Numbered from the stretch's first letter, positions 46,319 to 56,542 are shown. The stretch is DNA of 64,000 nt from Streptomyces sp. P3 (GCA_016893485.2 JAFEKX020000001.1:682001-746000), one strand, 5' to 3'. Made by a program: numbers and translations. Notes: generated by a model not told the origin, from the sequence alone.

Positions 46319-46736
46319 GGTTCGTCCTCCTCATCGGGATGTGATTCCACCGTCGTGGTCTAGGGGTTCCCCAGCAGGGGCCGCAGGTCCCAGAAGGGGG
46401 CCGATCGGCCCAATGGGCAGCTCCGACTCGACGAGCCCGACCGCTCCGCGTAGCGGGAAGCGCGCAGTCCGTCGCGCCACCCCAGGACCCTCACGTCCTT
46501 GGTCCTCGGCGACGGCCACACCGCTTACGAGCCTCACGAGCCTCACGACGAGAACGACAGGAAGCGCACACCACCTGATCTCGGCAAGGAGGCGCCACCG
46601 GACCGTCGCAGACAAGCCGACCGGGACACGGCACAAGGGCCGGTTGGGCCGGCCGGCCCTGGTGCTTCGGGCGGGGCACGTGATGATCGAGCCACGTACT
46701 TCACCGCGAGCGCGGGATCAACCGCCGCAAAGGAAG
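46319..46736. other. No supported gene
   Basis: 418 bp between the Usp start and the HxlR stop. It holds the Usp promoter and a short direct repeat (GAGCCTCAC twice, 46524-46545). The open frames in it have poor starts and no family signature. Confidence 0.4.
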
Positions 46737-47138
46737 TCACTCCCCGGCGAGCCGGTTGCTGCGGTCGATCTCGGGCATGTGTGTCTCCGCCCAGACCCGC
46801 AGAGCGGCGAGCGGTGTTTCGAGGGAGAGGCCGAGCGCGGTGAGCCGGTAGTGGACGGCGGGCGGCACGGTGGGTTCCACGCGGCGCGCGACCAGGCCGT
46901 CGCGGACCAGACTCTGCAGCGTGACGGACAGCATCTTCTGCGAGATGCCAGGAATGCGACGTCGAAGTTCCGCGAACCGGACCTCGCCGGGATCCGTCTC
47001 GGCCAACACCTTCACCACCATCGACGTCCACTTGGTACCGATGCGGTCGAGCAACTGGCGGGTCGGGCAGCGCGGGTCCAGCAGATCACCTCGTTCACCC
47101 GGCCGCCGACCGGATTCGCCGGGCGTGGACGTGGTCAC
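46737..47138 (-). CDS. HxlR family transcriptional regulator
   Basis: 133 residues: CPTRQLLDRIGTKWTSMVVKVLAE opens the HxlR winged helix (cysteine at position 24), followed by VRFAELRRRIPGISQKMLSVTLQSLVRDGLV and the wing PTVPPAVHYRLTALG. GTG 47138 is the start. It is divergent from the alpha/beta hydrolase at 47248 across 109 bp and probably regulates it. Frame intact. Confidence 0.9.
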   Translation of the reverse strand: MTTSTPGESGRRPGERGDLLDPRCPTRQLLDRIGTKWTSMVVKVLAETDPGEVRFAELRRRIPGISQKMLSVTLQSLVRDGLVARRVEPTVPPAVHYRLTALGLSLETPLAALRVWAETHMPEIDRSNRLAGE

Positions 47139-47247
47139 CTGGGGCTCACCACCTGATGGGAAAGTGCCGTCTTGGAAGGGCCAGGTTAGTTCCCTACCGT
47201 GACCCTGTCACCAATCCTCACCGCCCCTCACCAGGCCTGGAGCCCCC

Positions 47248-48099
47248 GTGCCCGAATTGCGACGCATCCCCGTCAACGGCGTCGAACTCAACGTCGCCCT
47301 CGCCGGATCAGGCCCGGCCGTCCTGCTACTGCACGGCTTTCCGCACACCTGGGAGCTGTGGACGGACATCATGGCCGACCTGTCCGACCGCTACCGCGTC
47401 ATCGCGCCGGACCTGCGCGGATTCGGCGCGAGCAGTCCAGCCGCCGCCGGGTACGACGCCGGCGCCCTGGCCGAGGACGCCGCAGCGCTTCTCACCGAAC
47501 TCGGCGTGCCCTCGGCCGCCGTAGTGGGTATCGACGCGGGTACCCCTGCGGCTTTCCTCCTCGCCCTGCGCCACCCCGGTCTCGTCCGACGCCTGGTCGT
47601 CATGGAGTCCGTACTGGGCGGGCTGCCCGGAGCCGAGGACTTCCTTGCCGGCGGGCCGCCGTGGTGGTTCGGCTTCCACACCGCCGCGCCCGGCCTCGCC
47701 GAGACCGTGCTCGAAGGCCACGAGGCCGCCTACATCGACTGGTTCCTGCACACCGGCACGCTCGGCGACGGGGTGCCCCCTGCCATCCGGGACGCCTTTG
47801 TCCACGCGTACACGGGCAGCGACGCGCTGATACGCGCGTTCTCCTACTACCGGGCCCTCCCCGAAAGCGCACAGCAGATCGCGCAGGCCGTCACCACCGC
47901 CCGCCTGACGATGCCGACAATGGCGCTCGGCGCACACCCTGTCGGCTCCGCGCTGGAACACCAACTCCGCCCCGTCACCGACGACCTCACCGGCCACGTC
48001 ATCGAGGACTGCGGCCACATCATCCCTCTGCACCGACCACACGCCCTGCTCAAACTGTTGAACCCGTTCCTGGCCGGCGAGGACGCGATCGCAGCGTGA
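47248..48099 (+). CDS. Alpha/beta hydrolase, epoxide-hydrolase type
   Basis: 283 residues. HGFPHTWELW forms the oxyanion segment, RVIAPDLRGFGASSP follows, and the nucleophile elbow is G-I-D-A-G-T, with Asp where esterases have Ser. An Asp nucleophile is the mark of epoxide hydrolases and haloalkane dehalogenases. The late histidine is in EDCGHIIPLHRP. GTG 47248 opens the frame. It is divergent from the HxlR gene. A decayed relative follows at 48345-48699. Frame intact. Confidence 0.85.
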   Translation: MPELRRIPVNGVELNVALAGSGPAVLLLHGFPHTWELWTDIMADLSDRYRVIAPDLRGFGASSPAAAGYDAGALAEDAAALLTELGVPSAAVVGIDAGTPAAFLLALRHPGLVRRLVVMESVLGGLPGAEDFLAGGPPWWFGFHTAAPGLAETVLEGHEAAYIDWFLHTGTLGDGVPPAIRDAFVHAYTGSDALIRAFSYYRALPESAQQIAQAVTTARLTMPTMALGAHPVGSALEHQLRPVTDDLTGHVIEDCGHIIPLHRPHALLKLLNPFLAGEDAIAA

Positions 48100-48344
48100 C
48101 CGGGACAACCGGCGACGCTTGCTGCACGCCGTGGGGCCGTGGCCGACGCACGCGATCGTGGCCGCCTCGACCCGGGACCAGAGTTCTTCGCCAAAGGCTC
48201 TAGTTCTACGGTGACTTCGCGTGCCGAGGTCAGGGCACCGGAGGGCCACCGCCGCGAAGGCCGGTCCCGTGATCCCGCCGGCCCGCTCGGTGATCAGGGC
48301 GAGGACGTCGGTCCGTGCACTGCTGGACAACAGCCTGTGGGTGA

Positions 48345-48699
48345 CTTCGGTGTTGGCCTACAGCCGGCGCTCGCGCAGCCGGAACTCCTCTCCTCGCCAC
48401 CGAGGGAGGACTCCGTGCCGCACTCGGCAACTTCCGCGACGCCACGGAGTCGGCGCGCAAGAACCTGGACGCCCTCGATCCTCAACGCGGCAACGGGCAC
48501 GGCCACTTGACCATCCCGGTTCCTGGGAATCTCCAGCTCCCACGGCTCGATCCCCGACATGGCCGCCTCCCTCAGGCCCTGGGCGGAGAACGTCGCCGGC
48601 GTCGTCATCCAGGACGCCGGGCACATCATTCCCGACGAGCAACCCGACGCAACTGCCGCCGCCTTGACCTCATTCATCGACAACAAGCCTGACAAGTAA
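48345..48699 (+). pseudogene. Remnant of a second alpha/beta hydrolase
   Basis: In shifting frames the plus strand encodes the C-terminal third of a hydrolase like the gene just upstream: ALGNFRDATESARKNLDAL, then TIPVLGISSSHGS-like text, and ENVAGVVIQDAGHIIPDEQPD with the catalytic His, ending at TAA 48697-48699. Two or more shifts lie at about 48370-48420 and 48523. No N-terminal half is present. It is probably a truncated duplicate. The 245 bp before it (48100-48344) show no full gene. Confidence 0.6.
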
Positions 48700-48758
48700 G
48701 GCGCATACGCGGAGTCAGAGGCGTCGCGGGAAACCTAAGCTCCCGGAGCACCGGCCCG

Positions 48759-48989
48759 TCAGGGGTTTCGCGGAGCGCCAAGTGCCCGGCGCGGCGGCGA
48801 GGACGGCGGCTCGGTCGGATCGCGCAGGGGCCGAACCACGATGTCCCCCTCCGTCAGCCCCGTGACCGTCGCCGTCTCGGCATGGTCACGCGCCGCCAGT
48901 TGCAACGCCTCCGCCTCCGCCCGCGCGGCCGCCGCAGTGCCGGTGTGGCCGGTGCGATAGAGGGTCCGGGCGATCTGGCTGCCGGCCAC
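48759..48989 (-). CDS. Possible small protein
   Basis: 76 codons from GTG 48989 to TGA 48759, strongly GC3-biased, with an Ala-rich helix (TGTAAAARAEAEALQLAA) and a Pro-rich tail. No family recognised. The opposite strand of the upstream end also looks coding (next entry), so one or both may be gene fragments. Confidence 0.3.
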   Translation of the reverse strand: MAGSQIARTLYRTGHTGTAAAARAEAEALQLAARDHAETATVTGLTEGDIVVRPLRDPTEPPSSPPRRALGAPRNP

Positions 48990-49149
48990 CCGCCTCCCCG
49001 ACCTGCACCTCGACGGCACCGAGCCCCCGAAGTGGCAGCGCAGCCTCAACTTCCGCGGCCTCACCCGCCTGGACGTCGCCTTCACCCCGCCGTCGAACGG
49101 CGACGACAGCGTTACGCCCGCTCCGGCACCCGCGACAGGTGCGCCCTGA
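48954..49149 (+). CDS. Possible gene fragment (C-terminal piece)
   Basis: A plus-strand frame reads IWLPATRLPDLHLDGTEPPK then LNFRGLTRLDVAFTPPS and stops at TGA 49147-49149. It looks like the end of a conserved protein without its beginning, and converges with the MarR gene. Family not recognised. It overlaps the minus-strand candidate 48759-48989 at one end. Confidence 0.3.
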
Positions 49150-49552
49150 GCCGGGTCAGTCCGTCCGCCAGGCCACGCGCGCCGGGCAGCCCGTCCCACA
49201 TCTGTGCCTCGGCCCGCTCCACCGGCACGGCGAGGGCGCGGTGCCGACTGCGGCCCCGGGAGGAGAGATAGACCAGGACGCGCCGGCCGTCCCCGGGGTC
49301 CTTGCGGCGGTAGGCGAGGGCGCCCGAGACCAGTCGGTCGACCAGCTTGGTGAGGCTCGGCGCGGGCATCAGGGCGTACTCGGCGACGTCCGACATCGTG
49401 TGCCCACGCCCGTCCGAGCAGCGACAGCACCCGCCACTCCTCGACGGAACAACCCTCGGCCTCCAGCTCGGCGGCGAGTCGACGGGTCATCAACCGCTCC
49501 ACACTGCTCAGCAGTTGGGGAGATCGCGGGGCAACTCCGGAGCCACAGTCAT
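49112..49552 (-). CDS. MarR family transcriptional regulator (two frameshifts)
   Basis: Assembled across frames: RDLPQLLSSVERLMTRRLAAELE, VEEWRVLSLLADGRGHTM, then DVAEYALMPAPSLTKLVDRLV and the wing KDPGDGRRVLVYLSSRG. The C run near 49513 is one base short and two bases are missing near 49414. Repaired length is 147 residues. ATG 49552 follows GGAGGAGAGG, an excellent site. Its target is unknown; the NCS1 permease is divergent 318 bp away. Confidence 0.8.
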
Positions 49553-49869
49553 CCTCTCCTCCACACGCAACTCACAGCGGCGACAGTACCTCCCTCGAAC
49601 AGTACTTTCCAGGGAAAGGTCTGACTACGAACGTCTCCCACCGGCCCAGTGCACGGTGAACGGGGTTCGGCAGCCGCCCTGTTGGGACATTTCCTTCCCC
49701 GGGGAAGTATTTAACGAGCCGTTCACAGGCCGAAAGGCTTCCGGGAAACATGCGATTTCTAGCGTGCGACCCTGAGCAGAGCATGCGACCTCCGAAAGCC
49801 GGATTCACGCCCCGCGCCCGGCATCCGCGCCACCCGCTCCCTCTCACCCGCATCCCCGAAGGGCCGCCG

Positions 49870-51536
49870 ATGAGTACGACCGAGTCCCCACAGACAGCCG
49901 CCGAGCCGGGCTCCCCGGCGAGCGAGGCGACCAGCCAGGCGACCAGGGAGACGATGGAGGACTACACCCTCCGCTTCGCGCCCCGCAGTTACCGCCGCTG
50001 GACCCCGATGGTCGTGGCCACCACCGCCCTCGGCGGCATCGCCTACATGGCCGACTTCTCCATCGGCGCCGGCATCGGCCTGGCGCACGGCACCGGCAAC
50101 GCGCTCGTGGCGATCGCCGTGGCCGCCGTCGTCATCTTCGTCACCGGCTTCCCCCTCGCCTACTACGGCGCCCGCTACAACATCGACCTGGACCTGATCA
50201 CCCGCGGCTCCGGCTTCGGCTACTACGGCTCGGTCCTCACCAGCGTCATCTTCGCCAGCTTCACCTTCATCTTCTTCGCCCTCGAGGGCTCGATCATGGC
50301 CCAGGGTCTCAAGCTGGGCCTCGGACTCCCGCTGTGGCTGGGCTACTTGCTCTCCACGCTGATGGTGATCCCGCTGGTGATCTACGGCATGAAGGCGCTC
50401 AGCAAGCTCCAGGTGTGGACCACGCCGGTCTGGCTGCTGCTGATGATCGCGCCGCTGGCCTACCTGATCTCCACCGACCCGGGCACCGTCGACCGCTTCC
50501 TCAACTACGCGGGCACCGACGGCGACGGCAGCGTCAACACCGCCTCCGTGCTGCTGGGCGCGGGCGTGTGTCTGTCCCTCATCGCGCAGATCGGTGAGCA
50601 GATCGACTACTTGCGCTTCATGCCGCCCAAGACCGAGGCGAACAAGCGCAGTTGGTGGACCGCCGTGGTCATGGCCGGTCCCGGCTGGGTGGTGCTCGGC
50701 GCGCTCAAGCAGACCATCGGCGTCTTCCTCGCCGTGTACATCCTGGCCAAGGTCGGGCCGGACGTCGCGCCCGAGCCGATCCAGCAGTTCAAGGGCGCCT
50801 TCGACGCGATGATGCCGTCCTGGCTGGTCATCCCGCTGGCCGTCGCCCTCGTCGTGATCAGCCAGATCAAGATCAACGTGACCAACGCGTACTCCGGTTC
50901 GCTCGCCTGGACGAACTCCTTCACCCGCGTCACCAAGCACTACCCCGGCCGCATGGTCTTCGTCCTGGTCAACCTGGGCTTCGCGCTCGCCCTGATGGAA
51001 GCCGACATGTTCAGCTTCCTCAACAACATCCTGGGCTTCTACTCGAACTGCGCCATCGCCTGGATCGTCACCGTCGCCACCGACATCGGCGTCAACAAGT
51101 ACCTCCTGAAGCTCTCCCCGCTCCAGCCGGAGTTCCGCCGCGGCATGCTGTACGCCGTCAACCCGGTCGGCGTGGTCGCGTTCGTAGCCGCGTCGGGCCT
51201 CTCGATCGCCATGTACTTCCACGCCCTCGGCGACACCCTCCAGCCGTACTCCCCGTCGCCGCGGCCGTCATCGCCTTCGTCCTCACCCCGCTGATGGCGA
51301 TCACCACCAAGGGCAAGTACTACCTGCGCCGCACCGACGACGGCATCGACGAGCCCCTGCTCGACCCCGAGGGCAACCCGAGCGCCACGACGTACGACTG
51401 CCACGTCTGCCACCAGCCGTACGAGCGCCCGGACTTGGCCGCCTGCGAGACCCACGACGCCCAGGTCTGCTCCCTGTGCCTCAGCACGGACAAGGTCGGC
51501 GACCACGTCCTCCCGGCCCACCCGGCAGCCGCCTGA
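49870..51536 (+). CDS. NCS1 family purine/cytosine permease with cysteine-rich tail (one frameshift)
   Basis: About twelve membrane helices in the NCS1 pattern: MVVATTALGGIAYMADFSIG, GFPLAYYGARYNIDLDLITRGSGFGYYGS, IAQIGEQIDYLRFMPPK, INVTNAYSGSLAWTNSFTR (substrate-site region) and ALMEADMFSFLNNILGFYSN. A C run near 51249 lacks one base. Repaired length is 555 residues. After the last helix comes a soluble tail with C-H-V-C-H...C...C-S-L-C...H, a likely zinc-binding knuckle, unusual for the family. It probably imports a nucleobase or hydantoin-like compound. ATG 49870 follows GAAGGG. Confidence 0.88.
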
Positions 51537-51564
51537 ACGAGCACCGCACGTCGCTCCGCACAGC

Positions 51565-51591
51565 GGGACCGGTCACCTGGTGATCGGTCCC
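51565..51591 (+). terminator. Hairpin after the NCS1 permease
   Basis: GGGACCGGTCACC (51565-51577) and GGTGATCGGTCCC (51579-51591) form an 11-13 bp stem with one G-U pair, followed by GTTTGG, 28 bp after the stop. Confidence 0.7.
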
Positions 51592-51614
51592 GTTTGGCGA
51601 CGGTGCGGGCCGAT

Positions 51615-51656
51615 ACAAGGTGGTGATGCCGTCAGACAAGGTGGTGATGCCGTCAG
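51615..51656. repeat. Tandem 21-bp duplication at the serine hydrolase stop codon
   Basis: ACAAGGTGGTGATGCCGTCAG occurs twice in tandem, 51615-51635 and 51636-51656. The second copy carries the hydrolase stop (51653-51655); the first lies just downstream of the gene. Confidence 0.9.
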
Positions 51657-52546
51657 CCGGCCGCGCGGGCCGAGGTCACCGCCGTGCGGGCCGCAGTCTC
51701 GACCACCTTGATGCCGCTCGCCATCGACGTGTTGCCGTCGGAGAGGACCGCGACGAGGTAGTGGTGCGTTCCCGAGGTCACCTGTCCGACGCTGTTGATG
51801 TCCCACAGGCCGGTGGTGCTGCGTTGCAGCCAGCCGTTCTTGAGAGCCCAGGCGGAGTCGGAGGCCGCCGATACGCCCCACGACTGGTCGGTGGCGATGC
51901 GGGTCATCAACGTACGGATGTAGGTCCGGGAGGTCGTGGTCAGCGCGGGCTTGGTCGCGGAGGCGGTCCCGTCGGCGGCGAACACCGCGCGCAGCAAGCC
52001 GATCTGGTCGGACACCGTGGTGCGCGTGAGACCCCACAGTCCGCCGGTCCCGCCGACGGTCGAGGACAGCCCGAGGCGTTGGTTCACCGCCTTCAGGCCG
52101 GCCGCCTGGCCGATCTCCCGCCAGAGGGCGTTCGCCGCGTCGTTGTCGCTGTGCTCGATCATCGCCTCGGCGAGGGTGCGCTCCTGCTGGGTGAGGCCAC
52201 GCCCGGCGTCCTGCGCCTGGAGGAGCAGCGCGGAGAGGATGTCGACCTTGACGATGCTGGCCGTGTCGTAGGGGACGTCCTTCCCGCGCACCTGCGGCTT
52301 CGCGGCGGGGTGGTCCAGATCCAGTACGGCGGTCGTCACGCGCGCCTCGCTCTGCGCAGTCGCGGTCGCGGGTGTGGTGCCGGTACCGCTATCGGCCGCC
52401 GCGGCCGGGCCGACCGCACCGGCCGCGAAGGCCGTGGTCACAAAGCCGGTGAGCAGCACCGCGCAGAGACCGGCACGCCTGCCGCGTCGGCCGGGCGTGC
52501 TCGCTGTCCGTGCGGTCGGTCGGAGATTCGGGCGACGGTACGGCAT
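51653..52546 (-). CDS. Secreted serine hydrolase, class A beta-lactamase fold
   Basis: 297 residues. A long twin-arginine-like or Sec signal (RRGRRAGLCAVLLTGFVTTAFA) ends near an AAA cleavage site. The SxxK motif is YDTASIVKVDIL (Ser-Ile-Val-Lys), the SDN loop is HSDNDAANALW, and a KNG triad (WALKNGWL) stands where beta-lactamases have KTG. Annotated relatives are called serine hydrolases; activity against penicillins is not implied. ATG 52546. Frame intact. It faces the permease gene tail to tail. Confidence 0.85.
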   Translation of the reverse strand: MPYRRPNLRPTARTASTPGRRGRRAGLCAVLLTGFVTTAFAAGAVGPAAAADSGTGTTPATATAQSEARVTTAVLDLDHPAAKPQVRGKDVPYDTASIVKVDILSALLLQAQDAGRGLTQQERTLAEAMIEHSDNDAANALWREIGQAAGLKAVNQRLGLSSTVGGTGGLWGLTRTTVSDQIGLLRAVFAADGTASATKPALTTTSRTYIRTLMTRIATDQSWGVSAASDSAWALKNGWLQRSTTGLWDINSVGQVTSGTHHYLVAVLSDGNTSMASGIKVVETAARTAVTSARAAG

Positions 52547-52838
52547 GGGGCCTCGGTGGTCTCGGGGTCGGGGGCACAGACCTGCGAACGTAGACGAGGG
52601 GGCCGTTCCGCGACGTGACCGGTGCCACGAAAAGGCCGTAACGGACGGATTTGTGACGACACCCACAATTCATCGATCACCCGGCATCGGTACGACCGTC
52701 CACGCCCCGACGAGGCCCCCTCGCCCCGCGAGGCCACACCCACGCCGGCCGTCCCGGCGCCCCGGCGAACGCCCGTCCGACCGCCTGGGAACGACCGGTA
52801 AAGTGCGCGAGACGGCAGCCCGGCCGAAAAGGGGAAGC

Positions 52839-54058
52839 GTGACCGACACGAGCAACACCCGACCCGCAGACAGCGAGGCGCGCGCTTCGCGGCAGAGCCC
52901 ACTGCACCGTCTGATGCGCTACCTCCCCTGATCGCCCCCGTCCTGTTGTGGGCCGTCCCCTGCTGGGTGCTCCTGTACGGCGGCCAGCACTGGCCGCTCC
53001 CCGTCACGCCGGCCGGCACCGCGCTGTTCGTCCTCGGCCTCGTCGTCATGCCGCTCGCGATGGGGCGTGGTCACGGCAAGCGCCAGCAGGACGGGGCGGC
53101 GATCCTCGGTGACACCCTGCTGGGGTCGAGTTGGGTGCTGTTCACCTGGTCCGTGTTGCTCGGCATCGTGCTGCGCCTCGCCCTGACCCTGGCCGGTGTC
53201 GGCACCGGCGAGGACCGCGCCCGCATCGTCACGTGGGCCGTCCTCGGCGTGACCGCCGTACTGCTCGTCTGGGGCTACGCCGAGGCCCGCCGCGTGCCGC
53301 GCGTGCGCCGACTCGATGTCCAACTCCCGCGCCTGGGTGCCGGGTTGGACGGTCTCCGGGTCGCCCTCATCACCGACACCCACTACGGCCCGCTCGACCG
53401 GGCCCGCTGGTCGGCGCGGGTGTGCGAGACGGTGAACACCCTGGACGCCGACGTCGTCTGCCACACCGGCGACATCGCGGACGGCACGGCCGAACGCCGC
53501 CGCGCCCAGGCCGCGCCGCTCGGCACCATCCAGGCCACCCGGGTCCGCGTGTACGTCACCGGCAACCACGAGTACTACAGCGAGGCCCAGGGCTGGGTCG
53601 ACCTGATGGGCGAGCTGGGCTGGGAGCCGCTGCGCAACCGGCATCTGCTGCTCGAACGCGGCGGCGACACCCTCGTCGTCGCCGGGGTGGACGACGTCAC
53701 CGCCGAGTCCTCCGGTCTGGCGGGCCACCGCGCCCACCTCGATGGAGCCCTGAGCGGCGCCGACCCCGACCTGCCCGTCCTGCTCCTGGCCCACCAGCCC
53801 AGGTTCGTCGACCGTGCGGCGGCCGCCGGCATCGACCTCCAGCTCTCCGGCCACACCCACGGCGGCCAGATCTGGCCCTTCCACCACCTGGTCCGCCTCG
53901 ACCAGCCCGCCCTCGCCGGCCTCAGCCGCCACGGCACCCGCACCCTCCTCTACACCAGCCGAGGCACCGGTTTCTGGGGCCCACCGTTCCGCGTCTTCGC
54001 CCCCAGCGAGATCACCCTGCTCGTCCTCCGGTCTCCGCAGGATCCCGCCTCGGCGTAG
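52839..54058 (+). CDS. Membrane metallophosphoesterase (one frameshift)
   Basis: An N-terminal membrane region of four to five helices (LIAPVLLWAVPCWVLLYGGQHW onward) leads into a metallophosphoesterase domain with all metal-ligand motifs: DTHYG, HTGDIADG, GNHEYY, LLAHQPR and SGHTHGGQ. One C is missing near 52931 (CTCCCCCTG expected). Repaired length is 406 residues from GTG 52839, which follows AAAGGGGA. These YkuE/CpdA-like enzymes act on phosphodiesters of lipids or nucleotides. The substrate is unknown. Confidence 0.87.
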
Positions 54059-54201
54059 CACCGCTGGGCTGGCCGGTTCCCACGCCTCGGCGATCCTGCG
54101 CACCGTCGGCGCCCAGCGTCACCACGCACGACGCTCGGCTGCGCGAGCTGCCATAGTTTGACCATGCGGCCGTCGGGGAGGCGGCCAACCAAGGGGGCAT
54201 C

Positions 54202-54474
54202 GTGGAGAGTTACTCGGTATCGGTCAGGCTGCAGCGTACGACCGTCGAGGAGCGGTACGTCTCGGTCCCGATCACCAACGCGGTGATGCGAGCGGAACCG
54301 GACCCGGACGGCTCCCGCCACCTCGACCCGGAAAAGATCCTCGCCGCCGCGATCACCCTCGGCCATGACGACACCGACTGGCTTCCGGAGGGACGAGAGG
54401 TCACGATCCATCCGATTCAGAAGGCTCCCGACGACGTGTCGCCCCTGCCCGACTCGGCACCGGACTCGCAGTAG
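54202..54474 (+). CDS. Conserved hypothetical protein
   Basis: 90 residues from GTG 54202 to TAG 54474, intact. YSVSVRLQRTTVEERYVSVP and PEKILAAAITLGHDD suggest a small alpha/beta protein; no signal or membrane segment. I do not recognise the family. It stands alone between the phosphoesterase and the quinone reductase gene. Confidence 0.65.
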   Translation: MESYSVSVRLQRTTVEERYVSVPITNAVMRAEPDPDGSRHLDPEKILAAAITLGHDDTDWLPEGREVTIHPIQKAPDDVSPLPDSAPDSQ

Positions 54475-54524
54475 ACGCGACGCGTAGACCTTGACGGGCA
54501 GTCGGAAGGATTCGGGGTTGGGGG

Positions 54525-55543
54525 TCAGGAGGTGACGTCCACCAGGACTTTGCCGACCGCGTGGCTCTCGACCGCTCGGTGCGCGTCGGCGGTGCGGGCG
54601 AGGGGGAAGCGGATCAGCGGCAGGCCGTGGTTCTCGCCGACCGGCAGCGCGCCGTCGCGTACTGCGGCGGTGACGTCCTGGACGGCCGCGGCGCGTGCCT
54701 CCGGGCCTGCCGTGAAGAGCACCAGGAACTGGAAGCGTGTGTTCAGCACCATGTTCTGCAGCACGTCGAGTTCGACCGGCCTGCCGCCGTCGTTGGCGTA
54801 GGTCGAGATCGTGCCGCGGGTGCGCAGCACGGCCAGGTCCAGTGCGAGGTTCGTGCCGAGGTCCACCTCGGCGACGATGTCGACGCCGTCCGGGGCGATC
54901 CCGCGGATCTCGGCGGCCGGGTCCCCCTCGCGGTAGTCGACCACGTGGTGGGCTCCCGCGGCGGTGGCCAGCCGGGCCTTCTCCGGGCTGCTGACCGTGG
55001 TGACCACGGTGGCGCCGGCCCAGCGGGCGAGCTGGATCACCGCGTGCCCGACCGCTCCGGCCCCGCCCGCGGCGAGCACGACCTTCCCGTCGAGTGCCCC
55101 GGGCGACAGCCGACGCGGGCCGTCCTCGGCGACGGTGAGCGCGCGGTGCGCGGTCAGCGCGGGGACTCCGAGTGCGGCGCCGACGTCGAAGCCGACCTCG
55201 TCGGGCAACGGCACGGCCTGTTCGGCGGGTACGACGGTGAACTCGGCGGCGGTGCCGGTGGGCCGTCCGGCGGCGGCCATGAACAGCCAGACCCGCTCAC
55301 CGACCCGGCCCTGGTCGACACCCTCACCGACGGCGTCGATCGTGCCGGCGCCGTCGAGGTGCGGGGTGATCTCGGAGAAGCGCTTGGGGTGGCCGGCGCC
55401 GGAACGCGCCTGCCAGTCGGTCGGGTTGACCCCCGACACGGCGACCCGGACGCGAACCTCGCCAGGTCCGGGCGCCGGCAGGTCACGGTCGACCAACTGC
55501 AGAACGTCGGGGTGCCGTTGTCACGGTAGATGATGGCCTTCAT
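54525..55543 (-). CDS. NADPH:quinone reductase-like MDR protein (one frameshift)
   Basis: A medium-chain dehydrogenase without structural zinc. MKAIIYRDNGTPDVLQLVDR is the N-terminus, followed by GVNPTDWQARSG, FTVVPAEQAVPLPDEVGFDVGAALGVPALTA and the NADPH-binding AAGGAGAVGHAVIQLARWAGA. One G is missing near 55515 (CCCCGGACG expected). Repaired length is 339 residues. Zeta-crystallin-like members reduce quinones or alkenals. It follows the aldo/keto reductase gene by 107 bp on the same strand, in a probable TetR-controlled unit. Confidence 0.85.
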
Positions 55544-55649
55544 GGTCCGTCCTTGGAGCCTGGTGGAGCGAGGTTCCCGGCGCGGCCTGACGGTTCGTCA
55601 GGATGTCCGGCGTGCGGTGCGGTCGCGGTCCGGGCCGCGTCGGTTCCGG

Positions 55650-56542
55650 TCAGCCGATGGGGACGTCGTTGGAGCGCGACTCGATGCCATCGAGGGTGGC
55701 TAGGTGCGCGGCGTCGAGCGCGATCCCGCCGACCGCGATGTTGGCCTCCAGGTGGGCGGGGTCGGCGGTGCCGGGGATGAGCAGCACGTTCGGGGCGTGG
55801 TGCAGCAGCCAGGCGAGGCCGACCTGGGAGGGCGTGACGCCCAGGGACTCGGCCACGGCGTGCACCGCCGGCTCGTCGGTCGCTTTGGGCAGGCCGGGAA
55901 AGGCCCGCCCAGCGGGAAGAACGGCACCCAGGCGATGCCCTCCGCCGCGCACAACTCCAGGATGTCCTCGTCGTCGCGGGAGACGAGACTGTAGGCGTTC
56001 TGCACGCAGACGATGCCCGCGGGCAGGACGCGACGCAGGACGTCGAGAGTGACACTGCTCAGGCCGATCGCACCGATCTTGCCCTCGTCGCGCAGGGCGG
56101 TCATCACAGCGAGCTGGTCGTCGAGATCGACGAGCTGGTCCCCTTCGGGACGCAGGCCGGGGCCGGTGTCCAGGCGGCGGAGGTTGACCACCGCGAGCCG
56201 GTCGACGTCGAGCCTGCGCAGGTTGTCCTCCACGCTGGCGCGCAGCTGCTCGGGACGCTGCGCCAGGCGCAGCGGCATGCGCCCGCCGGGGTCGGGATCG
56301 GCCCCCACCTTCGTGACGACCAGGACGTCGTCCTCGGGGCGAAGTGCCTCGCGGATCACGTCGTTGGCGAAACCGAAGCCGTAGAACTCGGCGGTGTCCA
56401 CGTGGTCGACGCCCAGCTCGACCGCGCGGCGCAACAGCGCTACGGCCTCGCCTCGGCGGTCGTGCAGCCGCTCGAGCTGCAGTGCGCCGTAGCCGATCCG
56501 GAATACGGTGCGGGTGGCCAACGAAGCGGTCGTGGTGATCAC
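55650..56542 (-). CDS. Aldo/keto reductase (one frameshift)
   Basis: The (beta/alpha)8 reductase motifs are present: GVDHVDTAEFYGFG with catalytic Asp and Tyr, the lysine in LVVTKVG, IGLSSVTLDVLRR, CVQNAYSLVSRDDEDILELC and LLIPGTADPAHLEANI near the end. One G is missing near 55912 (GGCGGGGCC expected). Repaired length is 297 residues. GTG 56542 overlaps the TetR stop (GTGA), so the two are translationally coupled. It would reduce carbonyls with NADPH. Confidence 0.87.

Noticed and set aside
49759..51222. A 487-codon minus-strand open frame
   Set aside because: It is the antisense of the NCS1 permease; Asp/Glu/His/Gly-rich text is what membrane-protein codons give on the opposite strand.
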